This document shows, one piece after another, positions 35,778 through 48,561 of a DNA stretch of 64,000 bases; within the stretch, counting starts at the first letter, position 1; each line of letters opens with the position of its first letter. The translations under genes and the position numbers were made by a program. The stretch is from Symsagittifera roscoffensis (taxonomy: Eukaryota > Xenacoelomorpha > Acoela > Convolutidae): the NCBI RefSeq assembly GCF_963678635.1, contig NC_087065.1:5169209-5233208 (forward strand). The letters run 5' to 3'. The notes below the pieces were generated by a model, which had not been told where the DNA came from, made no database searches, and saw only the letters and a list, made by a program, of their open reading frames with translations.

Positions 35778-37108
35778 TTGAAAACAAGGAGGGGGCGGTA
35801 AACGAGGTAGGGACGAGAAATGACAAAAAAAAGGAGCTAATTTGAATTACGAGATAAACAATGATCAGAAAAAAAAACGAAAAACTATAAAATTTATGAG
35901 AAGAAAATGTGATATAAAAAAATGAAAACAAGGTAAGTTTTTTTGAGGCAAATCAAATCTAGTTTTATCTGTAACGTGTATCAAGCCAAAAGAAACTGTT
36001 CATATTTTGAATATACTGCACTGTATCTGAAATTTTCAGATTATTTTTCGAAAAAAGGGATTTTTATCCATTGTAAATGATTATAATCGTTAAAATGGAT
36101 TTTTTTCTAAATTTTAATAAAATATCAATCTAAAATACCAAAAATGAAAAAATTTACTTTTTAATTGATTATAATCGATCATCTTTGATTTTTATAGATA
36201 CTGAAAACGAAAATTTATAAAATTTATTGAAGTCGATTATTGTTCATAAGACTCGGGCCGCTATCCCTGTTTCACAAAAAAAGAGGTAACAACGCCAAAG
36301 CGTTTTAAATTTTTTTTCATTGCTCAGTTGATAAAATATTTGTCTGCAAACTAAAGCAAAATTGTTAAATCTCGTTTCATTCAACTAAAGAACAATTTTT
36401 TTGCCTCTCGTCGGAGCGGGATTCCTTGTTCATACTTTTTTTCGGGCGGGCAAACAAACAACTTTATTCGAGAACTTGAAAACCATAGAGATGTTCTATA
36501 GGTCAAATTTATCAGACAATTATAGTTCATAAAACACTTGAAGCTTGCATCCTTGAATCTTGTCACCAAAAACTTTTTTCTCTTCTCATTTAAAAAAAGT
36601 TTTTACAGTTTTTTGCAGCCAGAAAGTACACATTTAGCAAACTTCGAGCTGACATTTTGTGTGCTCAGATAATTTACCAAATGAATTATTTAGGTAATAA
36701 GAAATCCAAAAATCAGAGATAAACGGCAAAAAGGAAAAATCTATTCAAAAGAAAGGCCTTTACAAAAATACCAAAAGAACTCTTTGAAACTTTCAGATGA
36801 ACTAGAAATGCCTGTTTGAAAGTCAAAGTTGACTGGAGACATTAAATAATTTTTCATTTTCATTGGAAAAAGTTCGCAACATCAAAGCTAAATCATGAAG
36901 CCCCTCGTATAGCAATTTTCCTCTCCTCACAAAGAATTCTTTCCGTCAACTTTATTGGTTCTTTGTTTCAGTACTAATGCAACTATGCTCAACAAAGTCT
37001 TTCAAAAATAAAGACCAGTTTGACCATTTTAAGAAAATTTTTCTGTTGTTTTTTTTTGCTGAAGTTTGGTTAATTTGTAAAAAAAATCAGGAAGCAAAAC
37101 AAGATGAA
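35778..37108. other. non-coding stretch with TTATAATC-like cluster
   Basis: At 36070-36245 variants of GATTATAATCG occur again (for example near 36080, 36165 and 36235). No gene is supported. Confidence 0.35.
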
Positions 37109-37170
37109 CCCCCCCCCCCCCGGTAGAGGTGCGTGAATGCCGTCGCGACCAAATGAATGCCGTCGCGACA
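37109..37170 (+). repeat. C tract plus duplicated GAATGCCGTCGCGAC
   Basis: About 13-14 C residues are followed by TGAATGCCGTCGCGAC at two positions 20 bp apart (about 37134 and 37154). Each copy contains the palindrome GTCGCGAC. The CG-rich duplication is conspicuous in AT-rich DNA. Function unknown. Confidence 0.75.
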
Positions 37171-37369
37171 TAATTTAAATGATTTCGTACTATTCAGTGG
37201 TTTAATCCGAGTTAGGAAACATTCGGGGCATGCACTCAGTTATTTTTTCTTTGTTTAATACAAAACGCAACACTTTTTGAACAAAATGAACCTGCCAATT
37301 TTTTATCAAATTTTTGCGTTCACAGATCCATTTGAGTCTTAAATGAGTCAGCTAAACTAATCTTAATCT

Positions 37370-38830
37370 CCATGCCTAGAAAATCTGATTTTTTAGCAAA
37401 CCGATTTCAAATATTTCAAAGTTTCAAATCTGGCTTTAAAAAACTTGAAATTTTGCGGACTGATTCGGTCTATGAAACAACATGAATTATTTCAAACTTT
37501 CTTGGCTGAAAAAAGGTCGCTTACAAAATGTGAGTTTTTGTGATCCAATTCAGTTTTTGGAATAACTGAAAAACTCAAAGTTTCACGACTTGCTCGAAAA
37601 ACAAAATTTTTGGCGAACTTATTCAGTCTCTGAAAAAATTTAAGTAATTCAAATTTACTGAGCTTGAATAGCTTGTTTGGAGCAACTAATTGTTTCTGCA
37701 AACCAAATTGGTCTATAAAATTTTTCGAATTTTTCAAAGTTTTAGAACTCGCGTAGAAAAACTTGATCTTAATGCGAGCTGCTTCGGTCTGTGAAACAAC
37801 TTGAATTGGTTCAAAACTTTATAGTGGGCTCAAAAAAAAACGCTGAATAACTATTATTTCTTTGAAAAAACCTGACATAGTTTAGAAGTTCTAAGCCTAT
37901 ATTACTTGCTTAGAAAAATTTAAACTTTTGGCAAACGCATTTAAATTTTTCGCCGTCCAGTTCTCTTTATCAACTAAAACGAAAGACTTCAAATTTTTAT
38001 ACACAAATTAGCTTGCGAAAAACTATATTTTTTTTGCGAACGAATTCAGTCTATGAAGTAACATGACATAATTCTGAGTTTCAAATTTCAATAATTTGCT
38101 TGGAAAAACCAATTTTTTTGCAAAGCCTTCTGCTTTCTGTTATACCACCTTTCTTGTATTTTATAGCTGAAATAGCTTTCCTACAAACATTCGAACTTTT
38201 CGCCATTCGGTTTGCTTCATGAAATAGCTTCAATTTTATCAAAAATTTTCATAGCTTGAGTAACCTGGTAAGAAAACATTTTTTTTCTTCGCAAAACAGT
38301 TTGGAATGCTTCAAAGTATCATTGCTTGAATTTTTTTCAAAAATTCAAATTTCGCAAAACGATTCAATCTTAGAATTAATTTGGAGTTTTTGAAATTCTT
38401 TGCTCAATTAGCAGTATACGAAAATTAAACTTTTTTGCAAATTTTTTAGGTTTCAGAACACTTTGAATTTTTTTAGGAGTTCATAGCTTTAGTAGCTTGT
38501 TGAAGTGAAACTGGTTATGTTCGCAAACTTGTTTGCGCCATGAAACATCTTGAAATACTTCATGAAACATCTTGAAATATTTAAAAATGTCTTGTTTCGA
38601 TAATTTTGCTTAGCAGTATATTTTTTAGCGAGTTTTTTCGGGTAATTTTGAAAACTTCAGGTCGCTTCATAGACTGATTTGGTCTATGAAACGACCTGAA
38701 GTTTTCAAAATGTCAGCACTTGAATGGCTTCATTAGAAAAACGTACATTTTTCAACATCCGATTTGGTTCGTTTCAAAGTTTCATAACTTAGTTTTGAGT
38801 TGCTTTGAAACGAAAAATTAGAACCGCGTT
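37370..38830. repeat. old degenerate tandem array, period about 80-85 bp
   Basis: A decayed unit recurs along the whole stretch. Each unit has a GCGAAC..ATTC.GTCTATGAAAC-like block, then TTGAAT...TTCAAAGTTTCATA, then GCTTG...GAAAAACT. Instances of the GTCTATGAAAC block or variants begin near 37466, 37625, 37711, 37790, 37965, 38050, 38130, 38213, 38367, 38447, 38537, 38680 and 38765, usually about 80-85 bp apart. Units are diverged, so the array is old. Short open frames within it are incidental. Confidence 0.7.
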
Positions 38831-39779
38831 TGTAATCACTTGAATTCCACTTTTTACTAATTCTATTACCTTGACAAATTTGACGTCATCAATTAGACTT
38901 CAGACGCCATTAATTAGTCTTTCCCTAACACACAATCTTTTATAATTGACTTTTCTCTCTTGGTAATTGGCGTCGAATAAAGTCTGATAAATAGAAAACT
39001 TGAAACTCCTTTTAAATCAAAACTAACATCATTTTACATGAATTTCACTCAATTTTTCTGCAAACTGATAGAATTTCTAAATATAAGAGTCTGCTGCACA
39101 GACTGAACAAAATTTTTAAAATAGGTAGTTTATTGCCATTTCAAATTTTACGTTGGTGATGATATTTTAACACATAATTCCCAGATTTTTTTTTAAAAAC
39201 AAGAGTATTTTTTAAACACTCACTAGTGTATTGGAAATTGTGTCTTTCAAGTTTCTCGAAGAAGGAATGCAAACAAAATCTGACTTTTTGCTTTTCGCGA
39301 GTTTTTTTTAGTTCATTTAGAGTCTTTTTTGACGGCTCCGAGCTAAAAACCAGCAAAATTTTAATAAATCAACTTGTTAGTTTCGATTTCAAAAATTAAC
39401 AATTATCTTTTGCAAGATTCTGCATCTCTTAAAGTTGTGGGTGGTAACTTGAAGAATGTTTTTACTTCGACAACTTCTCGAAGTGGGAAAGAACTATGGT
39501 GTAGGATCTGTCTTTTTAGCCAATTTTAACTACCTCGAAAAGAAACTGGTCGTAGTAAATGGATTTTTTTTGGAAAAATAGAAATGTGTGAAAATTTTTC
39601 AATTATTTAGCATTGTCGGAATATTCATTGCTACTGAAACAGACACACCAATTTTGCTTTTCCATGTTTGCATTTCCAGAAAAAAACGATAAGTATGATA
39701 ATTGTTTTTACTTAAAGTACTTTAATTTTAGAACAAATAATGATAAAAGGACTGAATGTTGTTCATGATTACTTATATT
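38831..39779. other. non-coding stretch
   Basis: AT-rich DNA, no feature supported. Confidence 0.4.
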
Positions 39780-39995
39780 AATTGTTCCGATTTTCGAAGA
39801 AAGTTTTTACGCTTGGGTGCATTTTTATTCAAACTAATTTGGAGGCTCGATCTTTGGATCTACGTACGCCTTCCGTAGTGCGCACTTATCACTTTATTGG
39901 CGTGCCTGGTTATTCAATTTAAACCTAGTTTATGTAAACTGATCTTTTTACTGTAAACTGAGCTTTGCCCTGATACGAGCAGTCTTGTTTTCATT
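39780..39995 (+). repeat. Interspersed repeat R1, short derivative
   Basis: It has the R1 start (ATTGTTCCGATTTTCG) and the R1 end (TTTGCCCTGATACGAGCAGTCTTGTT) around about 160 bp of internal sequence not shared with the long copies. Keeping both ends around a replaced centre is how internally deleted transposons look, which supports R1 being a mobile element with defined ends. Confidence 0.6.
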
Positions 39996-41454
39996 AGTTT
40001 TAAAATGAAAAAAAAAGATAGCTTTTTGCTGAATCAGCACATATGCATTGTAGCTCCTGTCCTGGAGATTTTTTTTAGCAGTCTCCGGTTGGAGATTTTG
40101 CATACTATCTGCTACATGCCTTCCTTATTACCCGGTTTGACTAAAACCTCTATTCATACAATTTTCTTATGTAATAAACTTCTTCACCTGCAAGTTCCTA
40201 CAAGTTCATGCAAACAGAAAATTGTATGAAACTTTTGTATAGAGCATTTTTTTACATTAAGTAAGCTTGGTAAACTGTTGTTTTTTACATGAGTAATTTG
40301 TATGACAAGCGTTTTACCAAAAACCCAAACAAAATTCAAAAATGTTGATTACCGCTGTGAAAGTGTGTACCTTGCCTGAAAGAAAAAAAAATTTAATGAA
40401 TTTATCAGACAAGAAACCCAGAGGTTAAGTGACAACATTTGCTGTTAGAGATTTGCCATGTATTTTAATGTTTTCATACAAAATTACGTATGAAATGTGT
40501 ATTACTGTTTAAGGCTGGAAAGCTAGAAAAAATTGAATAAAAATACTGGCCCGTAGAAGATAGTGACTCTATTCAAACAAAAACACTAAGTTAGAACACT
40601 AGCGCACCTTCTAACACAGAAAAAAAATTTTTGAATGCAAAAAAAATTTGCCTCAAAATTACTTGTTTTGGAGAGCAAAAATGAGTTTGCGAACAAAAGT
40701 AGAAAAATTGATTGCTTAAGTCTTTCATTTACTCAAAAAAATATTAAAATAATTATTGGATTTTGTTTTTTCTCCCATATTTTCAATCATAGCCAACAGA
40801 CAGTAGAAAAAGAGTTAATGAAGGGGTAGAAACGAAGAAAAATTGACTCATTTAAAGAAAAACGCTTAGCTTTCGATTTTCATAGCGAGAATTTTGTGCG
40901 TTGAAAAATGTTTGAATTTCAAGAACACATGATGATTAGCTTGTTGAGAAACTGACAAGAGAATAAATTTTTTTCCGCTGGGAAACCTAAGATTTAAAAT
41001 CCAATTTTGAAGTAATAATTCAATCACACTTTTTGTGAATTTTACAATTTTGCTGTTCGATAGAAGTTTTTCTTCTTTTTAAATAAAATTGAACGAAACT
41101 TTTTCACTGCAGAAATTTTCATGTTTCTTGGTTTTATCGATTTTTAAATGAACTGTTTTTAATGAGTTTAATGAATTTTCACTCCATTTTGCGCTGAACA
41201 ATATACTATACTGCTGAATTAAAACAATTGGAATTGAAATGATCTAAAACTGAACCTTAAACTCAGTTTTCTCAATTTCAGTAGTATTTGGCTTTTTTCT
41301 GGTGCATTTTTTTCTGCAAGATTGTGAGCCGCAATTACACCCTCAAACGGGGGCCATTCTTATGGTTCAAAAATGAGGGTCATTTGGGGTTGCACAGGGT
41401 CTTTTGATATAAGATTAACTACAATTTACCCTGTTTAACTCTTCAATTTTGAAC
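39996..41454. other. non-coding stretch with a small inverted repeat
   Basis: CATACAATTTTCT (40155-40167) and its reverse complement (40216-40228) form a perfect 13-bp inverted repeat. No gene is supported. Confidence 0.4.
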
Positions 41455-42774
41455 CATATGATATGTAGTGAAAATTCATTAAACTGCAAAAAAAATGTCG
41501 AACAAGTTTTTGAATTAAATGTTTGACTCATTGGCACAAAATGGCTACATCTTGGCAAGTTTTACCGCAAAAGCTTTTTTCGTAGGGTGATTTATTGTGA
41601 AACTAAACGGTGTTTTATACATTACATCTATCTGAAATATCCCGTACTGAAAACAAGGCTTAAACTTGATTCTAAACTACTATGTTTAAAAAATTAGAAG
41701 AACTTACATGTTTATATATGGTAAACAAAGACCGCTGATTTAAACTCTAAGTGAAAAGCAAATCGAGAATTGACCTTCCATACTCATATGATATGTAGTG
41801 AAAGTTCATTAAACTGCAAAAAAATGTCGAACAAGTTTTTGAATTAAATGTTTGACTCATTGGCACAAAATGGCTACATCTTGGCAGGTTTTACCGCAAA
41901 AAGTTTTTTCATTATTGGTTTATCGTGATAATAAACGGTGTTTTACACATTACATCAATCTGAAACATCCCGTACTGAAAACAAGGCTTAAACTTGATTC
42001 TAAACTACTATGTTAAAAAAATTAGAAGAACTTACATGTTTATATATGGTAAACAAAGACCGCTGATTTAAACTCTAAGTGAAAAGCAAACCGAGAATTG
42101 ACCTTCCATACTCATATGATATGTAGTGAAAATTCATTAAACTGCAAAAAAATGTCGAACAAGTTTTTGAATTAAATGTTTGACTCATTGGCACAAAATG
42201 GCTACATCTTGGCAGGTTTTACCGCAAAAGGTTTTTTCGTAGGGTGATTTATCGTGAAACTAAATGGTGTTTTACACATTACATCTATCTGAAACATCCC
42301 GTACTGAAAACAATGCTTAAACTTGATTCTAAACTACTATGTTAAAAAAAATTAGAAGAACTTTCATGGTTATATATGGTAAACAAAGACTGCTGATTTA
42401 AACATTAAGTGAAAAGCAAATCGAGAATTGACCTTTCATACTCATATGATATGTAGTGAAAATTCATTAAACTGCAAAAAAAATGTCGAACAAGTTTTGA
42501 ATTAAATGTTTGACTCATTGGCACAAAATGGCTACATCTTGGCAGATTTTACCGCAAAAAGTTTTTTCGTAGGGTGATTTATCGTGAAACTAAACGGTGT
42601 TTTACGCATTACATCTATCTGAAACATCCTGGTCTGAAAACAATGCTTAAACTTGATTCTAAACTACTATGTTAAAAAATTTAGAAGAACTTACATGTTT
42701 ATATATGGTAAAAAAAGACTGCTGATTTAAACTCTAAGTGAAAAGCAAATCGAGAATTGACCTTTCATACTCAC
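41455..42774 (+). repeat. tandem array, four units of about 330 bp
   Basis: CATATGATATGTAGTG begins units at 41455, 41785, 42113 and 42443, a period of 328-330 bp. Each unit runs through 'ttcattaaactgcaaaaaaatgtcg', 'ggcacaaaatggctacatcttgg', 'taaacggtgttttac', 'aaacttgattctaaactactatg' and 'gagaattgacctt'. The fourth unit ends at 'ttcatactca' near 42774. Units differ at only a few per cent of positions, so this is young satellite-like DNA. No unit has a coding frame. Confidence 0.95.
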
Positions 42775-43511
42775 CATGGTTGCTCTGTTCTTTTTCTTAC
42801 TTCGTTTGCTATTGATGTAAAAAAATTAACTTGACCAATTTTATATCTACAAAAGTAAATCTCAAATGCTACAAAAAAAACATTTTCTTCCAACATACTG
42901 GAAAAAAATGCATTTTTCAACTCTTCTTAAAGCTCCGAAACTTCATATTTTTGGTTGTATTAACTTTTCTCAAAAAGAACCTTTCTGAAGAAGTTTTCCA
43001 GAATGAATACAGGCAAAATTGAAGATATCATCCAAATAGCCGACTTGCATCCCTGGCGGCGGCTGAAACATGATTTCAAGATACGATAAACTCAAAACTA
43101 ATTATTTTTTAAGACTGGGAGCAGATTGCTGATGTTTTTTTTCAGTGAAAAGCAACTGACTATCATTATTTATCTTCTTGTTGTTGTTGCTTCCTATGCT
43201 CAATGAGTGTACACTTACAGTTTTTTTTTTCAAGTTTATTAGACTAATATCTATCAACTATAAAATTATATTCAAAAGCTAACGAGAACATTTTTTTTCA
43301 TCTTTTTTCACTCCTTTTGAACGAGCCGAATTTGTCCTGATTCTAAATGCCTTTAATTATCTGCAAAACAATTAATAAACCTTCTCAATTTGTTCCAGTT
43401 TTTTATCAGCCAAACAGCCGAATTGGAGAAAAGAAATGGAAGTTACTAGTTTTAATGAAATCTGTAATTTTTTCATATTCATCGTTAATGCCCATAAAAT
43501 TTTTTCAGTTG
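42775..43511. other. non-coding stretch
   Basis: No gene is supported. A short (TTGTTG) microsatellite lies near 43180. Confidence 0.4.
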
Positions 43512-44282
43512 TTGTTCCGACTTTCGTAGCGAAAGTAACGAAATAATTGTGCTCGGGTGGGTTTTTTTTTCTTCAGACAAGTTTCGACTTTTTAACTAGC
43601 CATTTTTGACGGAATTTTTTTATATCATTCAAAAGGTATTGTTGTCCTGAGCTTAAATTTGAAAAAATAGTTCACCAGTGATCATTTTTTGTGAAGTTAT
43701 GAGGGTTTAAAAATTGCCATTTTGCCATTCCATTTTGGCCAATTCGGGACAATTAACGCGCGATATATTTCGCACATTAAACGCGTAAGCGGAGATTTAA
43801 TCCATCTTAGAATTCGTTCCAAATTGGTTCCAGGAAAATTATATGCCATAATTGATTTCTTAATAGGAGCAAAATCTATCATTTTGTACTTAATATGGCG
43901 TGTGGGTGGATGTTTTCACAAAAAATCTCAAGTTGAAAAAAAATTAATTTTTTTCTTTACTATTTAAAATTTTTATGTTATTTATGCTCCATAGACCTCA
44001 AAAGGCAGTCGGAACATTCAGGGCTTCGCCCTGATACGAGCAGTCTTATTGTATTATATTAGAGGAAGAAGATAATGCTAGAAATTACTCAAATTAAAGT
44101 CCATTTTCAAATTTAAAAAAAAATGAAGTTGATGATCACTATCAAAAAAGTCAATAAAAGTTTTACTTTTTCAAACTTTAAATAACGGGACGGATTATTT
44201 ATGCTTGAAAAATTTTTCTCCTGGCTTGTTTCGCTTGTTTAGTCAGCAGTTTCTGACAAGACTTTCCTACGGTCTGAAAAAC
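43512..44282 (+). repeat. Interspersed repeat R1, long copy B
   Basis: This copy is full-length relative to copy A (23143-23877) and retains a segment copy A lacks ('gtattgttgtcctgagcttaaatttg', about 43637-43665). The same segment survives in the diverged copy at 10776, so copy A has the deletion. The palindrome CTTTCGTAGCGAAAG is intact at the start. Confidence 0.85.
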
Positions 44283-46412
44283 GTTGATGTCTTGAGCTTA
44301 TTAGCTAGCTGAAAATCCAACAAAGTGGCGTCAATCATTGTAATTAATAGGAACTGACCTTGGTTGAACCTATTAAAAAGCAAAAACCATCCTTTATTCA
44401 AAACACAAACTCTTATGATTTTTCAATTGATGTAATAAATTTTTCATCCTCATAGCTTTTTCACCGCATAATTCTCTATCTCGGTTAATACTATTGGAAA
44501 GCAAGTAATAATTTTGTCATTCAGGAACAATTTGTCTGAAATAATTGCAAATTTAAAAATAGTATTAAAATATTGTTTCCAAGCTTAGATAGCAATGATG
44601 ATTGTTGCAAAACAGCTTTTACAAATATTTAAGCATTAGCCTGAAATATCGCCTCTAAAACTTCTGGCCTATTTTTAGTAGTCAGTGGTCTTTTTAGCGG
44701 AAAACTATTTTTGTACCTAATTCTTACCTATTTTCATTGTTGGCCAAACTGAAAAAAGTACATCTTTTCTAATCAAAATTGAGGTGGAAAAAAGAAAGAA
44801 AATAACGGTTTGGGATAGAGGTGACCTGGCATGAATACTATGCTGATTAGATCCTCATTAATTAAAAATAAATTATCTAGGAAATGGAAATTTATTCGGT
44901 TCAAGTTTATTTTGGGCATATTTTGGGGTAACTTTTCATAATTTAATTCATATTTAATAACACAAGTAAGCATTTCCTTTTATACGCATATCAAGTAAGT
45001 TTTGTATGTTACAGTTTGTACCGGTTGTTACCATTGCGTTTGAACAATTTTTTGCTATAAGATTCTGATCAGCTCTTTACTCTATATTTTGTTATAGGAA
45101 ATATCTACTGGGCGTTTTTGGAAAATTTTGGTTAAAACTTCAGAAGTTTCAAAAATTTAAATTGATTTTACAACTTATTATTTGCTATTCCTATTGAGTC
45201 GAACTTAAACTCCAAGAAAGTTTATGAGTACAATAAATTCCAAGTTATTATCTTGTTGTTTCATTACTCGTTCAAACAAAAAAACCTCGAAAAACATTTT
45301 CTGTATTTTCTGTGCATAACTTTTGTTTTCTTAGCACGACTAATTCCGCCAATTTTTTTTCTGCTTACCAATTGAAACACCACAAGAATTCAGGATTGTC
45401 AACCTTTTTTTCTTATTTTTCCGGTCGCTTTGGAATGCATGCTTTTTTCAAATTTTGGAACAGATGTTAACTCAATCGATAGCGATAAGAAAGTTAATCG
45501 ACATAACCCACGGCAGAATAACTAGTTTGACTAAAATATACTTTAGATTTTTACTGAAAAACAACAGTGAAAAACTCAACTGTAAAATTACGATTTTAAT
45601 GAAAAACCAGACTTAGCCGTGGGGCAAACGAATTTTGTAGTTGTGTACAATTCAATTTCATCGGAACAAGCCATATAAATATATCAAAACAACACCTGAG
45701 AAGAATCAAAATACTGCTTCATAAGCCCATAATTCTTTACAAAATATATAATAAACACGTCAAAAAGACAGTGTAAAATTGTCACATTTACGGATAACAA
45801 TTACGGTCATTAGGGGAAAAAAAACCTAATTTTGTAGATTTTTGATTTGACTAATGAATTGATTTCACTGAATGCTTAAAAAAAACTTGCTTTGAAACGC
45901 CACAAAGAATATTCGCTTCTTTTGAGAAATTTCAATATAGCGCACAATTTTTATCTCAATAATTCCTCTCCCGTCTTCGTATTTTTTTTTGCCTCCATCT
46001 GAGAGATAACAGCAAGTCATTATTTATTTATTTGTTTATTTGCTTGGTCTAGGCGCTTGTAAGTCAACCATCGAAGTACATATCGACGTAAATTACCGAC
46101 ACTACTGTAGCTAGAAGATACTTTTCAATCACTTTCAATATTCCCTAAATTGGCAAAAAAAAACAGTCCGCTTCAGAAAATTCTTCTCAGATTTAAAATC
46201 GTTTTTTTTTCTCCTCGCTTTTAATCAGTTTCGCAAATAATCATCACGAAGTAATTCACTGATTATTTGCGGACGTCCTTTATGGTATTTTCGGAATGAA
46301 AACAATAATTTTTTTTATTTTTGCAATAATTAATTACAATTTTGACAGCATATTCCAAATTGAAAGTTGTGTTTTTCTAAATAGTTTATAAATCCGGAGG
46401 CAACTTGCACTG
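44283..46412. other. long non-coding stretch with a 12-bp stem hairpin
   Basis: CGCAAATAATCA (46232-46243) and TGATTATTTGCG (46260-46271) form a perfect stem with a 16-base loop. No gene or RNA gene was recognised. Confidence 0.4.
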
Positions 46413-47262
46413 CATCAATTTTTCTGCTGATTAAAAGAAAAAGTTCATAAACTTTTAATTTTTTCTTATTTGAGTTTTTTTCACAAATGATTCTCAATCA
46501 AAGTTGATTTCTTCAAACAATAAAAAAAACTATAATCAACTTAACAAATTGACAGCCTGAGAAAATTTGCTCGTTTGCTTAGGATTGGTTTATCTACATT
46601 TTCAACCTCACTTGAAAATAAAACTGAGTTTATATCTTTATCCTATGAGCTCTAGGAACATCATTTTTTCTGTGAATTTTTTTCTCCCGTAAGAAGCAAA
46701 AGCAACGCAGTTTATAAATAATATTCTGCGGGCTTTAAGAGCTGGAGACTTCAGTTCAAGTTAGAAACTTTTAAATTCTTGACAGTCTGACATTTTGAAT
46801 TAGTTAGTTATTCATTTCAAAACTTCTTTCTGAAAAACTGGTAGATTGCAACAATACCTGAAGTTTTTGATTGAGCTAAAAGCTTTTTAAAATTAGCTTA
46901 ACCTCATATAGACATACTTTTTTGTGATTAAGTCTTTTTCTAGACATCAGTCTCATCTTAAAAAGCCATTACAAGATAAAACGCCACAAAATATAAAACA
47001 TTTGTCGCAAAAAAAACGAAGAAAGTTTTAACAAAAATAAAGTGAAAACAGTTTTCGCAACAAAACAGAAAAAAATGTGTCTAGTTTTTTCAGAGTCTCC
47101 TCTCTATATAATAATTTTTCCTTTAATGCTCAAAACATAAAAGCATTATCAAAACTCAAGCATTTCTGAAGGCCTAACTTGCTTCTCAGAAACGCAGATT
47201 TTTTGGGTGAGACGTTTTTTTTTTAATTATCTGAGACGACCAAAATGATTCGCTAATCTCCC
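46413..47262 (+). repeat. source-like copy of the 850-bp segment found inside the retrotransposon
   Basis: This AT-rich non-coding stretch occurs again at 53103-53951 with about ten substitutions or small indels. Because it continues smoothly into its flanks here but ends abruptly against pol sequence there, this is likely the original location. It has no coding potential or transposon ends that I can see. Confidence 0.9.
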
Positions 47263-48385
47263 AATAAAAAACTTGATTTTTCTTGATGTTTTCGTAAATA
47301 AAATCATAAAAGCCTTCCAACTCACTAAATTTGCACTTAACTTTCATTTTTATGGTTTCTAAACACGAAAGAGCACTCAACTTAAAAAAAAAAAACAGAC
47401 TAAGTTGAGTGCTCTCTTCATGTTTTCATGAGTGCTCAATAAACTGAGTGCTCTTTCATCAAAACAAAGGCCGAGGAAAAATAAAATCTTAGGCTTAGAA
47501 AAAAAATTTCAGTTTTGATCAGCTTTTTTGTTTTTTAGCAGAAAGCAACGATTCTTTTTTTTCACCTAACAGTTTCTAGTCCTTTTTTGGAGAATCTATT
47601 TGACAAAAAATTAACGTTGCGTTAAACGAATAGACACTTTTAACAATTAATCTATTAGGAAAATTTCACAGGGACTGATTCCATTAACGAGAGCCTTTGA
47701 ACGAAAAAAATATCTATTTAAATCATTCTCTTATTTTTAGAAACAGGAGAAAAAATTGGTGAAAGATAGAATTAAGCTCACAATTGATAAAAACAAGGAA
47801 GTAATTTACCACATATTGATTCGTGTTGGCTTAATCGTGACATAAAGCTGATTAAAAGCCTGTGTATTCTATACGAATTCAAAAAAAAGAGGAAAAAAGA
47901 CAAGAATTTGAGAAGAATTTTATTAAATTTGCCTCAATTGAAGATTAGATTTCATTTACGGCAGACGACATTTTTGGGAAACATCTAACAAGTACAGTTA
48001 TGTCGACAAATTGCGCATTGGTGACCGTTATGGCCCTAACAAGTGAGTGTTATTACTTTCGTTTTTCTCACTATTGTTTTCAAAAGTTTAATAAAATTTT
48101 TTGCAAAAACTATTTTTTGATAAACCTGCTTGTGATTCATAAATTGAAGTTCCTGGAAATAATCTGGAATTTTCTCTGTTGTTTTCAATAATTTTCTTGC
48201 TTTTCAATAATTTTCTATGGTTTTTGGTCAGATGAAATTTGTTTTCAAAACTGTCTAAAAATTTTATTCTTTTCAAGTTCCACCTAGCCAATTTTCTGAG
48301 CTTTAACTTTTTTAAGTTGACGTTAAGAAGCATTGAGATATGCTGATGAAGATTTTTTGTTCTAGTCAGTCTTCTAGCGAGTGAG
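47263..48385. other. non-coding stretch with a strong hairpin
   Basis: GAAAGAGCACTCAACTTA (47367-47384) and TAAGTTGAGTGCTCTCTTC (47401-47419) form a stem of at least 15 bp with a 16-base loop. Two further GAGTGCTC copies follow by 47460. No gene is supported. Confidence 0.45.
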
Positions 48386-48492
48386 ATGCAGTGCATGCGC
48401 TACTTAGGAGGAGGGGGGCAAAGAAGCGCATCCAGACCATCCTTCAGACAGAGGGAACCCCCCTCGAACTCACCATCCCAACACGACATCAG
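48386..48492 (+). CDS. candidate exon ending at a GTCAGT donor, unknown
   Basis: A CG-richer patch ends in ACATCAG followed by GTCAGT (GT at 48493-48494), a plausible splice donor, and is preceded by GATGCAG, a possible acceptor. Two plus-strand frames are open. One contains KKRIQTILQTEGTPLELTIP, the other RSASRPSFRQREPPSNSPS. Neither is recognised and the frame is undecided. It lies about 1 kb from the retrotransposon insertion point on the opposite strand and might belong to a gene the element landed in. Confidence 0.25.
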
Positions 48493-48561
48493 GTCAGTTA
48501 TTTCACTCTGCTATCTATATCTTTCGATACTTTCAAACTACCCTTTCAAACTAAAATTCTT

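Noticed and set aside
41455-42774. Array of four units considered as a CRISPR-like or gene-cluster array
   Set aside because: Units are long, contiguous and without spacers or frames. This is satellite-like DNA in a eukaryotic context.
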